From NCBI GenBank assembly GCA_016203765.1, contig JACQMB010000127.1:1-16926 (forward strand): a stretch of DNA of 16,926 bases, in the 5' to 3' direction. The position numbers and the translations under genes are program-made. Below, piece by piece: positions 1 to 6,638 of the stretch. How positions within the stretch are numbered: the first letter of the stretch is position 1; each line of letters begins with the position of its first letter. Under the pieces are notes generated by a model. That model saw only the letters and a list, made by a program, of their open reading frames with translations. It was not told where the DNA came from and did no database searches. Origin of the DNA: Deltaproteobacteria bacterium (GTDB lineage: Bacteria > UBA10199 > SPLOWO2-01-44-7).

Positions 1-56
1 CGGCGTCCGCTTGCGCGGAACGACCGGGGCCTTTGGGGGAGTCGCTTAGTTAAGAC

Positions 57-88
57 GGACCATGGACCGTGGACCATGGACCGTGGAC
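57..88. repeat. Heptanucleotide tandem repeat GGACCRT
   Basis: Four head-to-tail heptamers alternate GGACCAT and GGACCGT, followed by a partial fifth, GGAC. The array can also be read as two copies of a 14-mer. It ends on the first base of the TAG stop (read on the minus strand) of the large surface-protein gene. Neither strand carries both GGACC and GGTCC, so it does not form an obvious terminator hairpin. Function unknown; short intergenic heptamer arrays of this kind usually reflect slippage or a repeat family. Confidence 0.85.
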
Positions 89-3000
89 TACTGCTTCTTT
101 TGAAACTTCCTTTTGTAAACTCGGTTTAACATCAGTATCAACCCATACACATAAAGCATGCTCGAGGGGGCCAGCGGGGCCGCGGGGTTCAGGCTGAAAC
201 AGCCGCCGGGGGCGCCGCGGGTGGCGTGGCCGATGTTGGCCGCAAAGTTGCACTGCCCGCCGGAACAAATTTCGGTTCTGTCGTCGATGCCGTCCTGGTC
301 GGAATCGGCGGTTCTGGGATCGGTTTCCAGCAAGCGCCCCTGCTCATCCCTATTCACGACACCGTCACAGGCAATGGCGCCGAGTGCGCCGCCGTTGTCT
401 TCACCATTGTAACAGGTCACATCGCCGGTCAAACCGCCGCTGGTGACATTGGTCCTGCCGTCGCAGAGGCCGTCGCCGTCGGTGTCCGGATTGGCCGGAT
501 CGGTATGCAGGCCCGGTATGTAACGGATGGAAAGGTCGCCGTCCGCCATCAACTCCACCCCGTCCGGAATACAATCACCGTCGGAATCGGGCAAATTGGG
601 ATCGGTGTGCAAAGCCCGCTCCACGCCGTCGGAGAGAAAGTCATTGTCGGTGTCCGGATTGAGCGGATCGGTATCGCCCAGCTCGTCCTGGATTTCACCA
701 AGGGGCGGAACGATATCTTCCTGGCCGTCGAGGAGCCCGTCGTTGTCGGAGTCGGGGTCATTGACATTCGGCTGTCCGTCCCCGTCGGAATCGAGCCCCT
801 CGTTGCCACCCGAAAGGATTAACTCAATCGAATCAGGCAGGCCGTCGCCGTCCGAATCGGGGCCGTATTCCCCAACCGAGGTGCACTGGGGATTGTCCGA
901 GGTCGGACAGCGGTCCGAACTATCGGGCTCCCCATCATTATCGGTATCCCGGTCGCACGGAGACGATTCAAAGTATTGCATCAAACCATCGATGGCGGGA
1001 CTGTCGCTGGCGGCAGAGCTCTGGGCATATTCCCTGGCGTCATTCCAGCCGTCCCCGTCGGAATCATCCGCCCAGGGGTTGGAACAGATATCAATTTCCG
1101 TGAATCCCGCCGTCAGGAGGTTGCCCGAAGGCGGGTTGACGGTTTGATCTTCGCATTTCACCTCAATCCCGTCGGGAATGCCATCCCCGTCGGTATCGAG
1201 CGCGGCCGGGTCGGTTCCCAGGCGGCTGGCGCGTGTCCGTCCCCGCTCCACCAGGCTTTCCACGGTCGCAATCGGATCGACAAGGAGGAAGAGGCCGCAG
1301 CCTTGTCCCGACTGGTCTTCATAGAGGCGGTTGGGCGTGGCCACGTCATCGATGAACAGACCGGTCAGTTCCAAAGGATAATCAAGAACTTCCAGGCCGT
1401 CCGGCAGGCCATCCGCGTCGGTGTCGGGATCGGCCGCGTTGGTATAACGGTTCCAGCTTTGGACCTCGACAAAATCGCCGATGTTGTCGCCGTCGGTATC
1501 GGGATTTAAAGGATCCGTCTCCGTTGAGGTTCTCCCTTCGAGGCCGCCGAGCTTATCGGGACGGCCGTCCAGATTTAAATCTTCTTCGGCATCTCTCAAC
1601 TGATCCTTGTCACGGTCCAAAAACCAGGCCAAGACGGGGCGGTGGTTATAGATGGCCCGCGGATCGGTACAGATGGCAAAGGGACAATCATCCGGTTCGT
1701 CCGCCTCGGTGACGGCGGGGCCGTCCACCAGGCCGTCGCCATCCGTGTCTCTTAAATAGGGGTCTAAATTGTGTCCACGGTCGGTAAAATTACATTGACC
1801 GGTCACATTCTCCACACAGTCTGGAATGTCATCCTGGTCAATATCACTGCAAAGCGCGTCAATCACATCGGCGCCTTCAGTGTAGAGCACGGGGACCCCA
1901 TCCGTGCCTGTTTTTAGGGCAGACGGAGTGGCTTCATTATTGACATATTCAGCCGGCAGGCCTTTGAAAATTTCATGATCCACGCAATTATAGACGCAAA
2001 CGTTCCGTCCCAATTTTGATTGCATTTGTCCACCTCGGCATTCGCAATCATCGGTTCCGCTATAGGTTTGCGCCCTGTCCAGCTTGGTTTCGCCTTCCGA
2101 TTCATTCCAGGTGCCGTTAAAATTGGTTCCGCGACGGACACTGTCATTGAGACAAACCAGCGGCATAATCCCCTCGTCGCTTCCGGGAGAGCGGACATAA
2201 TCGTAGGGTCTCACCACCGCGGAATAATCGCGTTTCACGACAAAGACGCCGTAATAGGCCCCAATGCGATCCTGGCCGGTCGTCTCTAAAAAGTCGGTGC
2301 ACTCCAAATGGTCTCCGGTGGCACTGTTCAGCGGTGTGATATTGCCGATACCGCCCCAGATATAATAATGGGCGGGGCTCCGGTCATTGAAGATGCGCGC
2401 CCGGTCTTCCTGACCGTCGAGCAGGCGGCAGGCGTCGTTATCGCTGTTGTCATCCTGCGCGTCGGAAAGGATGGGATCATCCGTCAATTCTTCCAGGCCG
2501 GCGTCGGCGTTACAGGGATCCTCTTCACTCAATGAAGTCACGCAAAACGGTTGGTCCGTCAGAAAACGTCTGCCGGCCTCATCCCATCTCGCTTCATTGA
2601 TCGTTCCCTTCCGTTCGGCCAAATCGGAAATACCGTCGAGATCCGAATCGGGTTTGTCCCAGCAGGAGAACTCATCCGCATCACAGACACAGTCGTGGTT
2701 TAAGTCTTCTTGATAGTCCGGAATGCCGTCGGCATCGCTGTCCCAAACGGAGGTTCGGGGATGACCACCCGTCGGCGCCGAGGCCTGACACTGGCTTCGC
2801 AGGCTCCAGCCGCCCAGGGCAAAATTGATGAAACCGGTGCCGGAATCGACATTGCCGCCGCCCTCGCCGCCCCCGCCCGTTTGGGCCCCTTCGCAAAGAT
2901 CGGTCTCCGAAGGGCCGCCGATCAAACGCCTTGGGGTTGTCGCCGAGGCGACGGTGCCGGAAATTTCGGGGACCAGGACAATTTTATCGATGGAGGTGAC

Positions 3001-4218
3001 CACCGGGGCCCCGTCCACGCGATTTTCGTTAATGCGATCCAAAAATTCATTGGTATCGAGGACAAAATGGAAGATGCCGCCGAAATTGCCCGCAGAACCG
3101 ATCGGGTTGCTGGCCCCTCCGATGCCGTTCGCACAGCTGGTCTCCGCGCAATCCTCCTGTTTGGTTACATAAGTTAAGAACACAGCGCTATTGCTGGGGC
3201 CTGACTCTCCTTCGGTCGCGGCCACCGCGTAGACCTGAATCCTTTCCACCCCCTGTTCCAACTGACCTAAAAAGTCGGCACCGGCGGCCTCGGGGGCAAT
3301 GCCGGGGACACAGCTTGCGGACCCGTTGACCACGGCGCCGCTGATTCGAAACACCCCCTCCGCCCCCGCGGTATTGATTTCGCTCAACAAAATCCTGGAC
3401 GGGGCGTCGGAATGGACGAATTCTCCGTGGATCGATTTCATCACGAAATCATCGCCCCCCCCGCCTCCGAAAACAGCCGTCCCATTCGGCCCTGTCGGTC
3501 TTGCTTCGTTTTTTAAGTGCCGGCCGGTGGCGCTCAAGAAGTTATGGGCCAAGATATCCGTATTTTTGATATGGATGCCGTCCCCGTCGATGTTGACCAG
3601 CTCCGAGTTGCCCATGATCAGGTTGTCGTTCGAACCCTCCTCCATCACAATGCCGTGCCCGTTTTCCACGTGGGCAACGCGCACGCCGTCCAGGATAATA
3701 TAATCGGCGGAGTTTTCGATGCAAACGGCGTTAAAGTCCAACGGGACATTCTCAATCACGATATTTTTCAAACGGATGTCATGCGTGCCGCCCCGGAAGA
3801 TTACCGCGCAATGTCTCTCGGGCCCATCATAGCCGCGCAGGCCGGCGAAACTGAGTTTGACCGTCTCGCCTGCCTGGCCGTTCCTGCGCCCCTCAAGAGG
3901 ATAGATATAACGGTCGGTGTCATCGGCCACGTTCAGGATTTCAACGATTAGGGGGGACTCCAGATTGATCTCCTCGGCTTCGATCATGATGCTCTTTCGA
4001 CAGCGCTGGTCTTCACGCGCCTGTTTGTTGGCATAGTACAAGGCGGTGCGCAAAGTAATGGAACGCCGGCCGTCGTTCCCGTCATATTTGTCCAAAACCC
4101 TGCAATTATCGAGCTGGACCCCCACGTAGGCCGAGGCCTGGAAGGCGGGAAGCCCGGTCCAAAGAAGGATTGCCGCCAGTCCGATCAAGATTTGCCTTGC
4201 CTGTTTAAAGTACTTCAT
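88..4218 (-). CDS. Secreted beta-helix / thrombospondin type 3 repeat surface protein with CTERM-like anchor
   Basis: The product has 1376 residues. The ATG at 4218 is preferred to the in-frame ATG at 4236 because AGGGGAG lies 8 nt upstream of it and the product then opens with a signal peptide: a Lys/Arg n-region, a hydrophobic core (ILIGLAAILLW) and QASA before the likely cleavage site. Residues about 45-235 resemble a right-handed parallel beta-helix, beginning with a sLRxAxxxAN-like segment and continuing with stacked NIVIENV, YIILDGVRV and GIHIKN strands. A Gly-rich linker lies near residue 460. From about 490 to 1315 there are many Ca2+-binding DxDxDGxxD repeats of the thrombospondin type 3 class, with a repeat-poor insert at about 560-770. 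The C-terminus has GGCFSLNP (Cys1340), a short hydrophobic segment and a Lys/Arg-rich tail, like a Myxo-CTERM-type sorting signal. A role as surface adhesin or matrix protein is inferred. It lies 28 nt downstream of the barrel-protein gene and is probably co-transcribed. Confidence 0.85.
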   Translation of the reverse strand: MKYFKQARQILIGLAAILLWTGLPAFQASAYVGVQLDNCRVLDKYDGNDGRRSITLRTALYYANKQAREDQRCRKSIMIEAEEINLESPLIVEILNVADDTDRYIYPLEGRRNGQAGETVKLSFAGLRGYDGPERHCAVIFRGGTHDIRLKNIVIENVPLDFNAVCIENSADYIILDGVRVAHVENGHGIVMEEGSNDNLIMGNSELVNIDGDGIHIKNTDILAHNFLSATGRHLKNEARPTGPNGTAVFGGGGGDDFVMKSIHGEFVHSDAPSRILLSEINTAGAEGVFRISGAVVNGSASCVPGIAPEAAGADFLGQLEQGVERIQVYAVAATEGESGPSNSAVFLTYVTKQEDCAETSCANGIGGASNPIGSAGNFGGIFHFVLDTNEFLDRINENRVDGAPVVTSIDKIVLVPEISGTVASATTPRRLIGGPSETDLCEGAQTGGGGEGGGNVDSGTGFINFALGGWSLRSQCQASAPTGGHPRTSVWDSDADGIPDYQEDLNHDCVCDADEFSCWDKPDSDLDGISDLAERKGTINEARWDEAGRRFLTDQPFCVTSLSEEDPCNADAGLEELTDDPILSDAQDDNSDNDACRLLDGQEDRARIFNDRSPAHYYIWGGIGNITPLNSATGDHLECTDFLETTGQDRIGAYYGVFVVKRDYSAVVRPYDYVRSPGSDEGIMPLVCLNDSVRRGTNFNGTWNESEGETKLDRAQTYSGTDDCECRGGQMQSKLGRNVCVYNCVDHEIFKGLPAEYVNNEATPSALKTGTDGVPVLYTEGADVIDALCSDIDQDDIPDCVENVTGQCNFTDRGHNLDPYLRDTDGDGLVDGPAVTEADEPDDCPFAICTDPRAIYNHRPVLAWFLDRDKDQLRDAEEDLNLDGRPDKLGGLEGRTSTETDPLNPDTDGDNIGDFVEVQSWNRYTNAADPDTDADGLPDGLEVLDYPLELTGLFIDDVATPNRLYEDQSGQGCGLFLLVDPIATVESLVERGRTRASRLGTDPAALDTDGDGIPDGIEVKCEDQTVNPPSGNLLTAGFTEIDICSNPWADDSDGDGWNDAREYAQSSAASDSPAIDGLMQYFESSPCDRDTDNDGEPDSSDRCPTSDNPQCTSVGEYGPDSDGDGLPDSIELILSGGNEGLDSDGDGQPNVNDPDSDNDGLLDGQEDIVPPLGEIQDELGDTDPLNPDTDNDFLSDGVERALHTDPNLPDSDGDCIPDGVELMADGDLSIRYIPGLHTDPANPDTDGDGLCDGRTNVTSGGLTGDVTCYNGEDNGGALGAIACDGVVNRDEQGRLLETDPRTADSDQDGIDDRTEICSGGQCNFAANIGHATRGAPGGCFSLNPAAPLAPSSMLYVYGLILMLNRVYKRKFQKKQ

Positions 4219-4226
4219 GGTTTTTT

Positions 4227-4233
4227 CTCCCCT
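4227..4233 (-). promoter_or_regulatory. Ribosome binding site fixing the start of the surface protein
   Basis: AGGGGAG on the minus strand sits 8 nt before the ATG at 4218. This supports starting there rather than at the ATG at 4236, which lies upstream of the site. Confidence 0.7.
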
Positions 4234-4246
4234 CATTCATTACCAT

Positions 4247-5728
4247 TCAAAATTCTAACCCAAAAAATCCCCCCAAACCGGGGCCATAGCGAAGGTAGTC
4301 CTGGCGCGGGTCGATATCGGGATCCTCCGCGTCAAATGTCTCCAGGGCCCTTTGCACCACGGATGTTCCCATCGAGAGCTTCAAGCCGCCCACGACGGCA
4401 TTGCCGCGATTGATGCGATAACGGACGCCCAGCATCCCCTGAAGGGTCAGATGCCAATAGTTGGCCATGAGACCCCCCTCGGTACTATGGAGATAATCGT
4501 CGGTGGCCTTGCTCAACAACAGCGCCCCGCCAAACAGGGCATTCCAGTCATGATCAAAGGCGTAATTGTATTCAAAGGCCGGCCCGAACGAGATCATCCA
4601 CGGGCGCGCCTCCTGTTCCCGAACGCTCCCGCCTTCCAGCTTGATTCGGGAAAAATTAAGATCCGCGCCGGCAGACCACCAGCTATCGGGACGCAGTCTA
4701 AAATTCCTTCGGGCCCCCAGTTGAACATTGGGATGGCCGTTAAAATTATCACTTGCCGATTGAATTTCACTCTCCCCGCCGTCGGTGGCCCCCATCTTGG
4801 TGCCAACACCGTAACCGACGCGAATGGACCAGTCCTCCACGCCATACGTTCTGCGGAGAAAACCCATGACCTCATCAAGGGTCTTAAAAGTCTGCTTCTT
4901 GCCATCAACGGTTAGCTCATAGTTTAAGCCTTTGTGCTCTGCGTGCGGGTTGCCCAGGATTGCTTCGACAACCTTCGGATCACCGCCCGACTTCTTCAAT
5001 ATTTGAAGCTTGATGTCCCTGATATTGCCGGCGCAGCTTTTATCGCCCGGTTCGGTCATGATTTTCTCGGAGCAGAGTCCTTCCAATGCCTCCACGGTCG
5101 CCTTGGCCGCCCCGCCGGAGACGATAAAATCGCCCACCACGTTGCTGATCAGTTGTTTGACTCCGGCCATGCTGGTCACTTGCACCTCTTGACCATTGAC
5201 ATTGGTAAGGGTGATCGACGCGGAAAATTGATTCGTATCGTATTGAATCACTTTGGATAATTCAGCGACGTTCTCCCCATATTGGGAGGCGAGCTGGGCA
5301 AGGGCGCTGTCCAACCGCTCGACACACTGAGCCTGCGTCCCCTCCTTTTGGCAAAGGGTCTCCAGCATCGAAATTTCCGCCTGCGCGGCGGCGGTTACCT
5401 TGGCCTTAACGTCGGCGGTCTTAACCTCGGTTGGCTTCTCTGCGACGGGTGCGGCCTGGGCCGCTTGGGAAGGGATGGAGGCCAACTCACGATTGTATGT
5501 TCCTTTTTTGATTTTACGGAAGGCGCGCTTCTGATCTCCATTGAGACCGGCAACGACATCCTCAATAAACTCATCGTAGCGCCCGTAGCAGGCCGCCATT
5601 GTGTCAACGGATACTCCCGCACAGGGATCCTTCGTTTCGTAGGTTTCTTCGCAACGCTCTTTGCGTGTGTCTCGAAGATCGCTGCAGTATTTATCTGTTA
5701 CGGCCTTAATGCCTCCGCCCGATTTCAT
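4247..5728 (-). CDS. Hypothetical protein with C-terminal outer-membrane beta-barrel-like domain, no signal peptide
   Basis: The product has 493 residues and I do not recognise its family. The N-terminal part is hydrophilic with evenly spaced cysteines (C15, C26, C36, C47). It is followed by an Ala/Lys/Gln-rich stretch (about 90-160) that may be helical or coiled-coil, and by further Cys pairs (LCQKEGTQAQC and a later CX12C). Residues about 300-493 contain eight amphipathic strands with aromatic girdles, such as NVQLGARRNFRL and WMISFGPAFEYNYAF, and the protein ends GGFFGLEF. A terminal Phe is typical of outer-membrane barrels that are substrates of the Bam machinery. The ATG at 5728 has GGAG 6 nt upstream, and the frame is closed by a TAG at 5774-5776 with no other ATG, GTG or TTG between, so no upstream signal peptide can be added. 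A sigma-28-like promoter repeat lies 52 bp upstream. It is the first gene of a unit with the beta-helix/TSP3 protein. Confidence 0.8.
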   Translation of the reverse strand: MKSGGGIKAVTDKYCSDLRDTRKERCEETYETKDPCAGVSVDTMAACYGRYDEFIEDVVAGLNGDQKRAFRKIKKGTYNRELASIPSQAAQAAPVAEKPTEVKTADVKAKVTAAAQAEISMLETLCQKEGTQAQCVERLDSALAQLASQYGENVAELSKVIQYDTNQFSASITLTNVNGQEVQVTSMAGVKQLISNVVGDFIVSGGAAKATVEALEGLCSEKIMTEPGDKSCAGNIRDIKLQILKKSGGDPKVVEAILGNPHAEHKGLNYELTVDGKKQTFKTLDEVMGFLRRTYGVEDWSIRVGYGVGTKMGATDGGESEIQSASDNFNGHPNVQLGARRNFRLRPDSWWSAGADLNFSRIKLEGGSVREQEARPWMISFGPAFEYNYAFDHDWNALFGGALLLSKATDDYLHSTEGGLMANYWHLTLQGMLGVRYRINRGNAVVGGLKLSMGTSVVQRALETFDAEDPDIDPRQDYLRYGPGLGGFFGLEF

Positions 5729-5753
5729 GTTCGACTCCTTTTTTGACTCCCCC

Positions 5754-5996
5754 TCACAAATTCTTCCCCCTCGCTATAGTTATCGGCAGATTCCTGAAAA
5801 AGTTGCGTGAAAAACGAATTTTTTTTCGTTTTTCACGCAATCCCGAGGCCTTTGGCCGATGGATCCATTTGAATTTATTGGGTTTTTCCCCAACAATAAT
5901 TTTTTTAATTTTTTTGGCAAATACAGCCATTTTTACCTCAACTCCCATCGGGATTGCTTCGTCGCCCCGCCTGGCGGGGCTCCTCGCAATGAACAT
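5754..5996 (-). CDS. Doubtful small basic protein ORF
   Basis: An 80-codon ORF starts at an ATG that has GAGGGG 6 nt upstream and lies about 20 nt downstream of promoter-like repeat copy 2. The predicted product is very rich in Lys and Arg, with a central segment MAVFAKKIKKIIVGEKPNK that could also start at its own ATG behind GAGG. Against it being real, the first part of the frame is a palindromic repeat and the last part runs through the 16-bp hairpin and promoter-like repeat copy 1. No family is recognised. It may be a relic or chance frame. Confidence 0.2.
   Translation of the reverse strand: MFIARSPARRGDEAIPMGVEVKMAVFAKKIKKIIVGEKPNKFKWIHRPKASGLREKRKKIRFSRNFFRNLPITIARGKNL
5774..5806 (-). 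promoter_or_regulatory. Sigma-28 (FliA)-like promoter repeat, copy 1
   Basis: On the minus strand it reads GCAACTTT, then 11 nt, then GCCGATAACTATAG. GCCGATAA is the exact -10 of the enterobacterial FliA consensus, and the -35 matches TAAAGTTT at 5 of 8 positions with the expected 11-nt spacer. It lies 52 bp upstream of the barrel-protein start. The same 33-nt block occurs twice more in the window with no length change. Confidence 0.55.
5803..5840 (-). terminator. Perfect 16-bp inverted repeat; probable terminator abutting promoter copy 1
   Basis: The arms TTGCGTGAAAAACGAA (5803-5818) and its exact reverse complement (5825-5840) flank a 6-nt loop. On the minus strand the stem is followed directly by CTTTTTC, so it could terminate transcripts arriving from the acyl-CoA operon. 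One arm shares its last bases with the -35 of promoter copy 1, so it could instead or also act as an operator. Confidence 0.55.
5953..5990. repeat. REP-like palindromic element (ATTGC...GCAAT family)
   Basis: It reads ATTGCTTCGTCG, then a GC-rich hairpin (GCCCCGCC paired with GGCGGGGC at 5964-5980), then TCCTCGCAAT. ATTGCGAGGAG...CGACGAAGCAAT-type elements are, to my knowledge, a widespread interspersed repeat in many bacterial genomes. That family attribution is from memory. The palindrome itself is read directly from the sequence. Confidence 0.65.
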
Positions 5997-6009
5997 TCTC
6001 AACCCCTCA

Positions 6010-6042
6010 CTATAGTTATCGGCAGATTTCGGAAAAAGTTGC
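6010..6042 (-). promoter_or_regulatory. Sigma-28 (FliA)-like promoter repeat, copy 2
   Basis: On the minus strand it reads GCAACTTT-N11-GCCGATAACTATAG, differing from copy 1 at only a few spacer positions. The next start codon downstream belongs to a doubtful small ORF at 5996. If that ORF is not real, this would be a tandem promoter for the barrel-protein unit about 280 bp upstream. Confidence 0.45.
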
Positions 6043-6052
6043 GTGGGGGGTC

Positions 6053-6072
6053 AAAAAGGAAAGGATCTTCCT
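6053..6072 (-). terminator. Weak terminator-like hairpin after the acyl-CoA operon
   Basis: On the minus strand AGGAA, a 6-nt loop and TTCCT are followed by TTTT, about 30 nt beyond the DUF35 stop codon. The stem is only 5 bp, so this is weak. The stronger 16-bp hairpin further downstream may be the real end of the operon. Confidence 0.3.
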
Positions 6073-6101
6073 CCAACACGAGGTATCCGCTTCTTCGTGG
6101 C

Positions 6102-6638
6102 CTAAAGGGAGGCCGGCACGAAATAGACGTCGGTCGGTTTGAATTGGGATTTTCTGACGAAGCGGGCTTTCACCTTGAGGCCGACCCAGTCGAGGGTGGC
6201 GGCATCGGGGTCAAGGCCCAAAATCCGGGTTAAAAAGAGGGTATGGGCCCCTTCCAACTCAATCAGCCCCAAAATATAGGGGGTTTCGTGCAAAAAGGCC
6301 TCGGCGCCGAAGTGGCAAACCGTAAAAGAATGGATGCGTCCCTCCTGCGGGAGTTCCACCCAATCGGTATCGGCCCCGCACTCCATGCAGGCCAGCCTCG
6401 GCGTGGCAAAAACGGTCCCGCATTTTTGGCACTTCGTCCCCAAGAGTCTTTTGTTGGCCAGCCCGGCGAAAAAAGGAGAGTCCTGGCCGTAACTATGGAT
6501 GTAATCGATGGCGTAGGGCTGTTTGATGATAATCGGGGTCAAATCTTTGAGATTTTTGAGATCCTTGGGAAATGGGACATTATAAAGAACAGTGCCTTCC
6601 CGGGTTTCCTCGACGCGCGCTTTTATTTTCTTGCTCAT
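6102..6638 (-). CDS. DUF35 (zinc-ribbon plus OB-fold) acyl-CoA-binding protein
   Basis: The product has 178 residues. A rubredoxin-like zinc ribbon is formed by C70-x2-C73 and C84-x2-C87, followed by an OB-fold with the strands GRIHSFTVCHFG and YILGLIELEG, as in the DUF35/OB-fold family. Family members form complexes with thiolase-fold enzymes and bind the CoA moiety of the substrate, as in archaeal thiolase/HMG-CoA synthase complexes and steroid side-chain aldolases. Its ATG overlaps the stop of the thiolase-fold gene by 4 bp (6635-6638), the arrangement expected for such a partner. GGAGG lies 4 nt upstream of the start. It is the last gene of the acyl-CoA operon. The specific substrate is unknown. 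Confidence 0.88.
   Translation of the reverse strand: MSKKIKARVEETREGTVLYNVPFPKDLKNLKDLTPIIIKQPYAIDYIHSYGQDSPFFAGLANKRLLGTKCQKCGTVFATPRLACMECGADTDWVELPQEGRIHSFTVCHFGAEAFLHETPYILGLIELEGAHTLFLTRILGLDPDAATLDWVGLKVKARFVRKSQFKPTDVYFVPASL

Larger units (their letters stand above)
5729..6101. other. 373-bp repeat-rich intergenic region
   Basis: This gap between the DUF35 gene and the barrel-protein gene holds, from right to left: a weak terminator-like hairpin, promoter-like repeat copy 2, an ATTGC...GCAAT palindromic element, an AT-rich stretch (about 5875-5935), a perfect 16-bp inverted repeat, and promoter-like repeat copy 1. The only possible coding content is a doubtful small minus-strand ORF. 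Confidence 0.8.

Noticed and set aside
2..53. Possible 3' end of a plus-strand gene (frames ending TAG at 47-49 or TAA at 51-53)
   Set aside because: Only about 15 codons are visible and two frames are equally plausible. Nothing can be identified, so no feature is called.
226..822. Long plus-strand frames opposite the surface-protein gene (for example 226-822, 527-1147, 976-1509)
   Set aside because: They are antisense to the DxDxDGxxD repeats, whose GC-rich codons remove stops on the other strand and give monotonous Val-Gly-Ile or Ser-rich translations. No ribosome binding sites or domains support them.
5875..5920. Plus-strand TTGGG-TTTTTC-CCCAA hairpin followed by T-tracts
   Set aside because: The stem is only 5 bp and no plus-strand gene lies upstream to terminate, so it is probably just AT-rich sequence.
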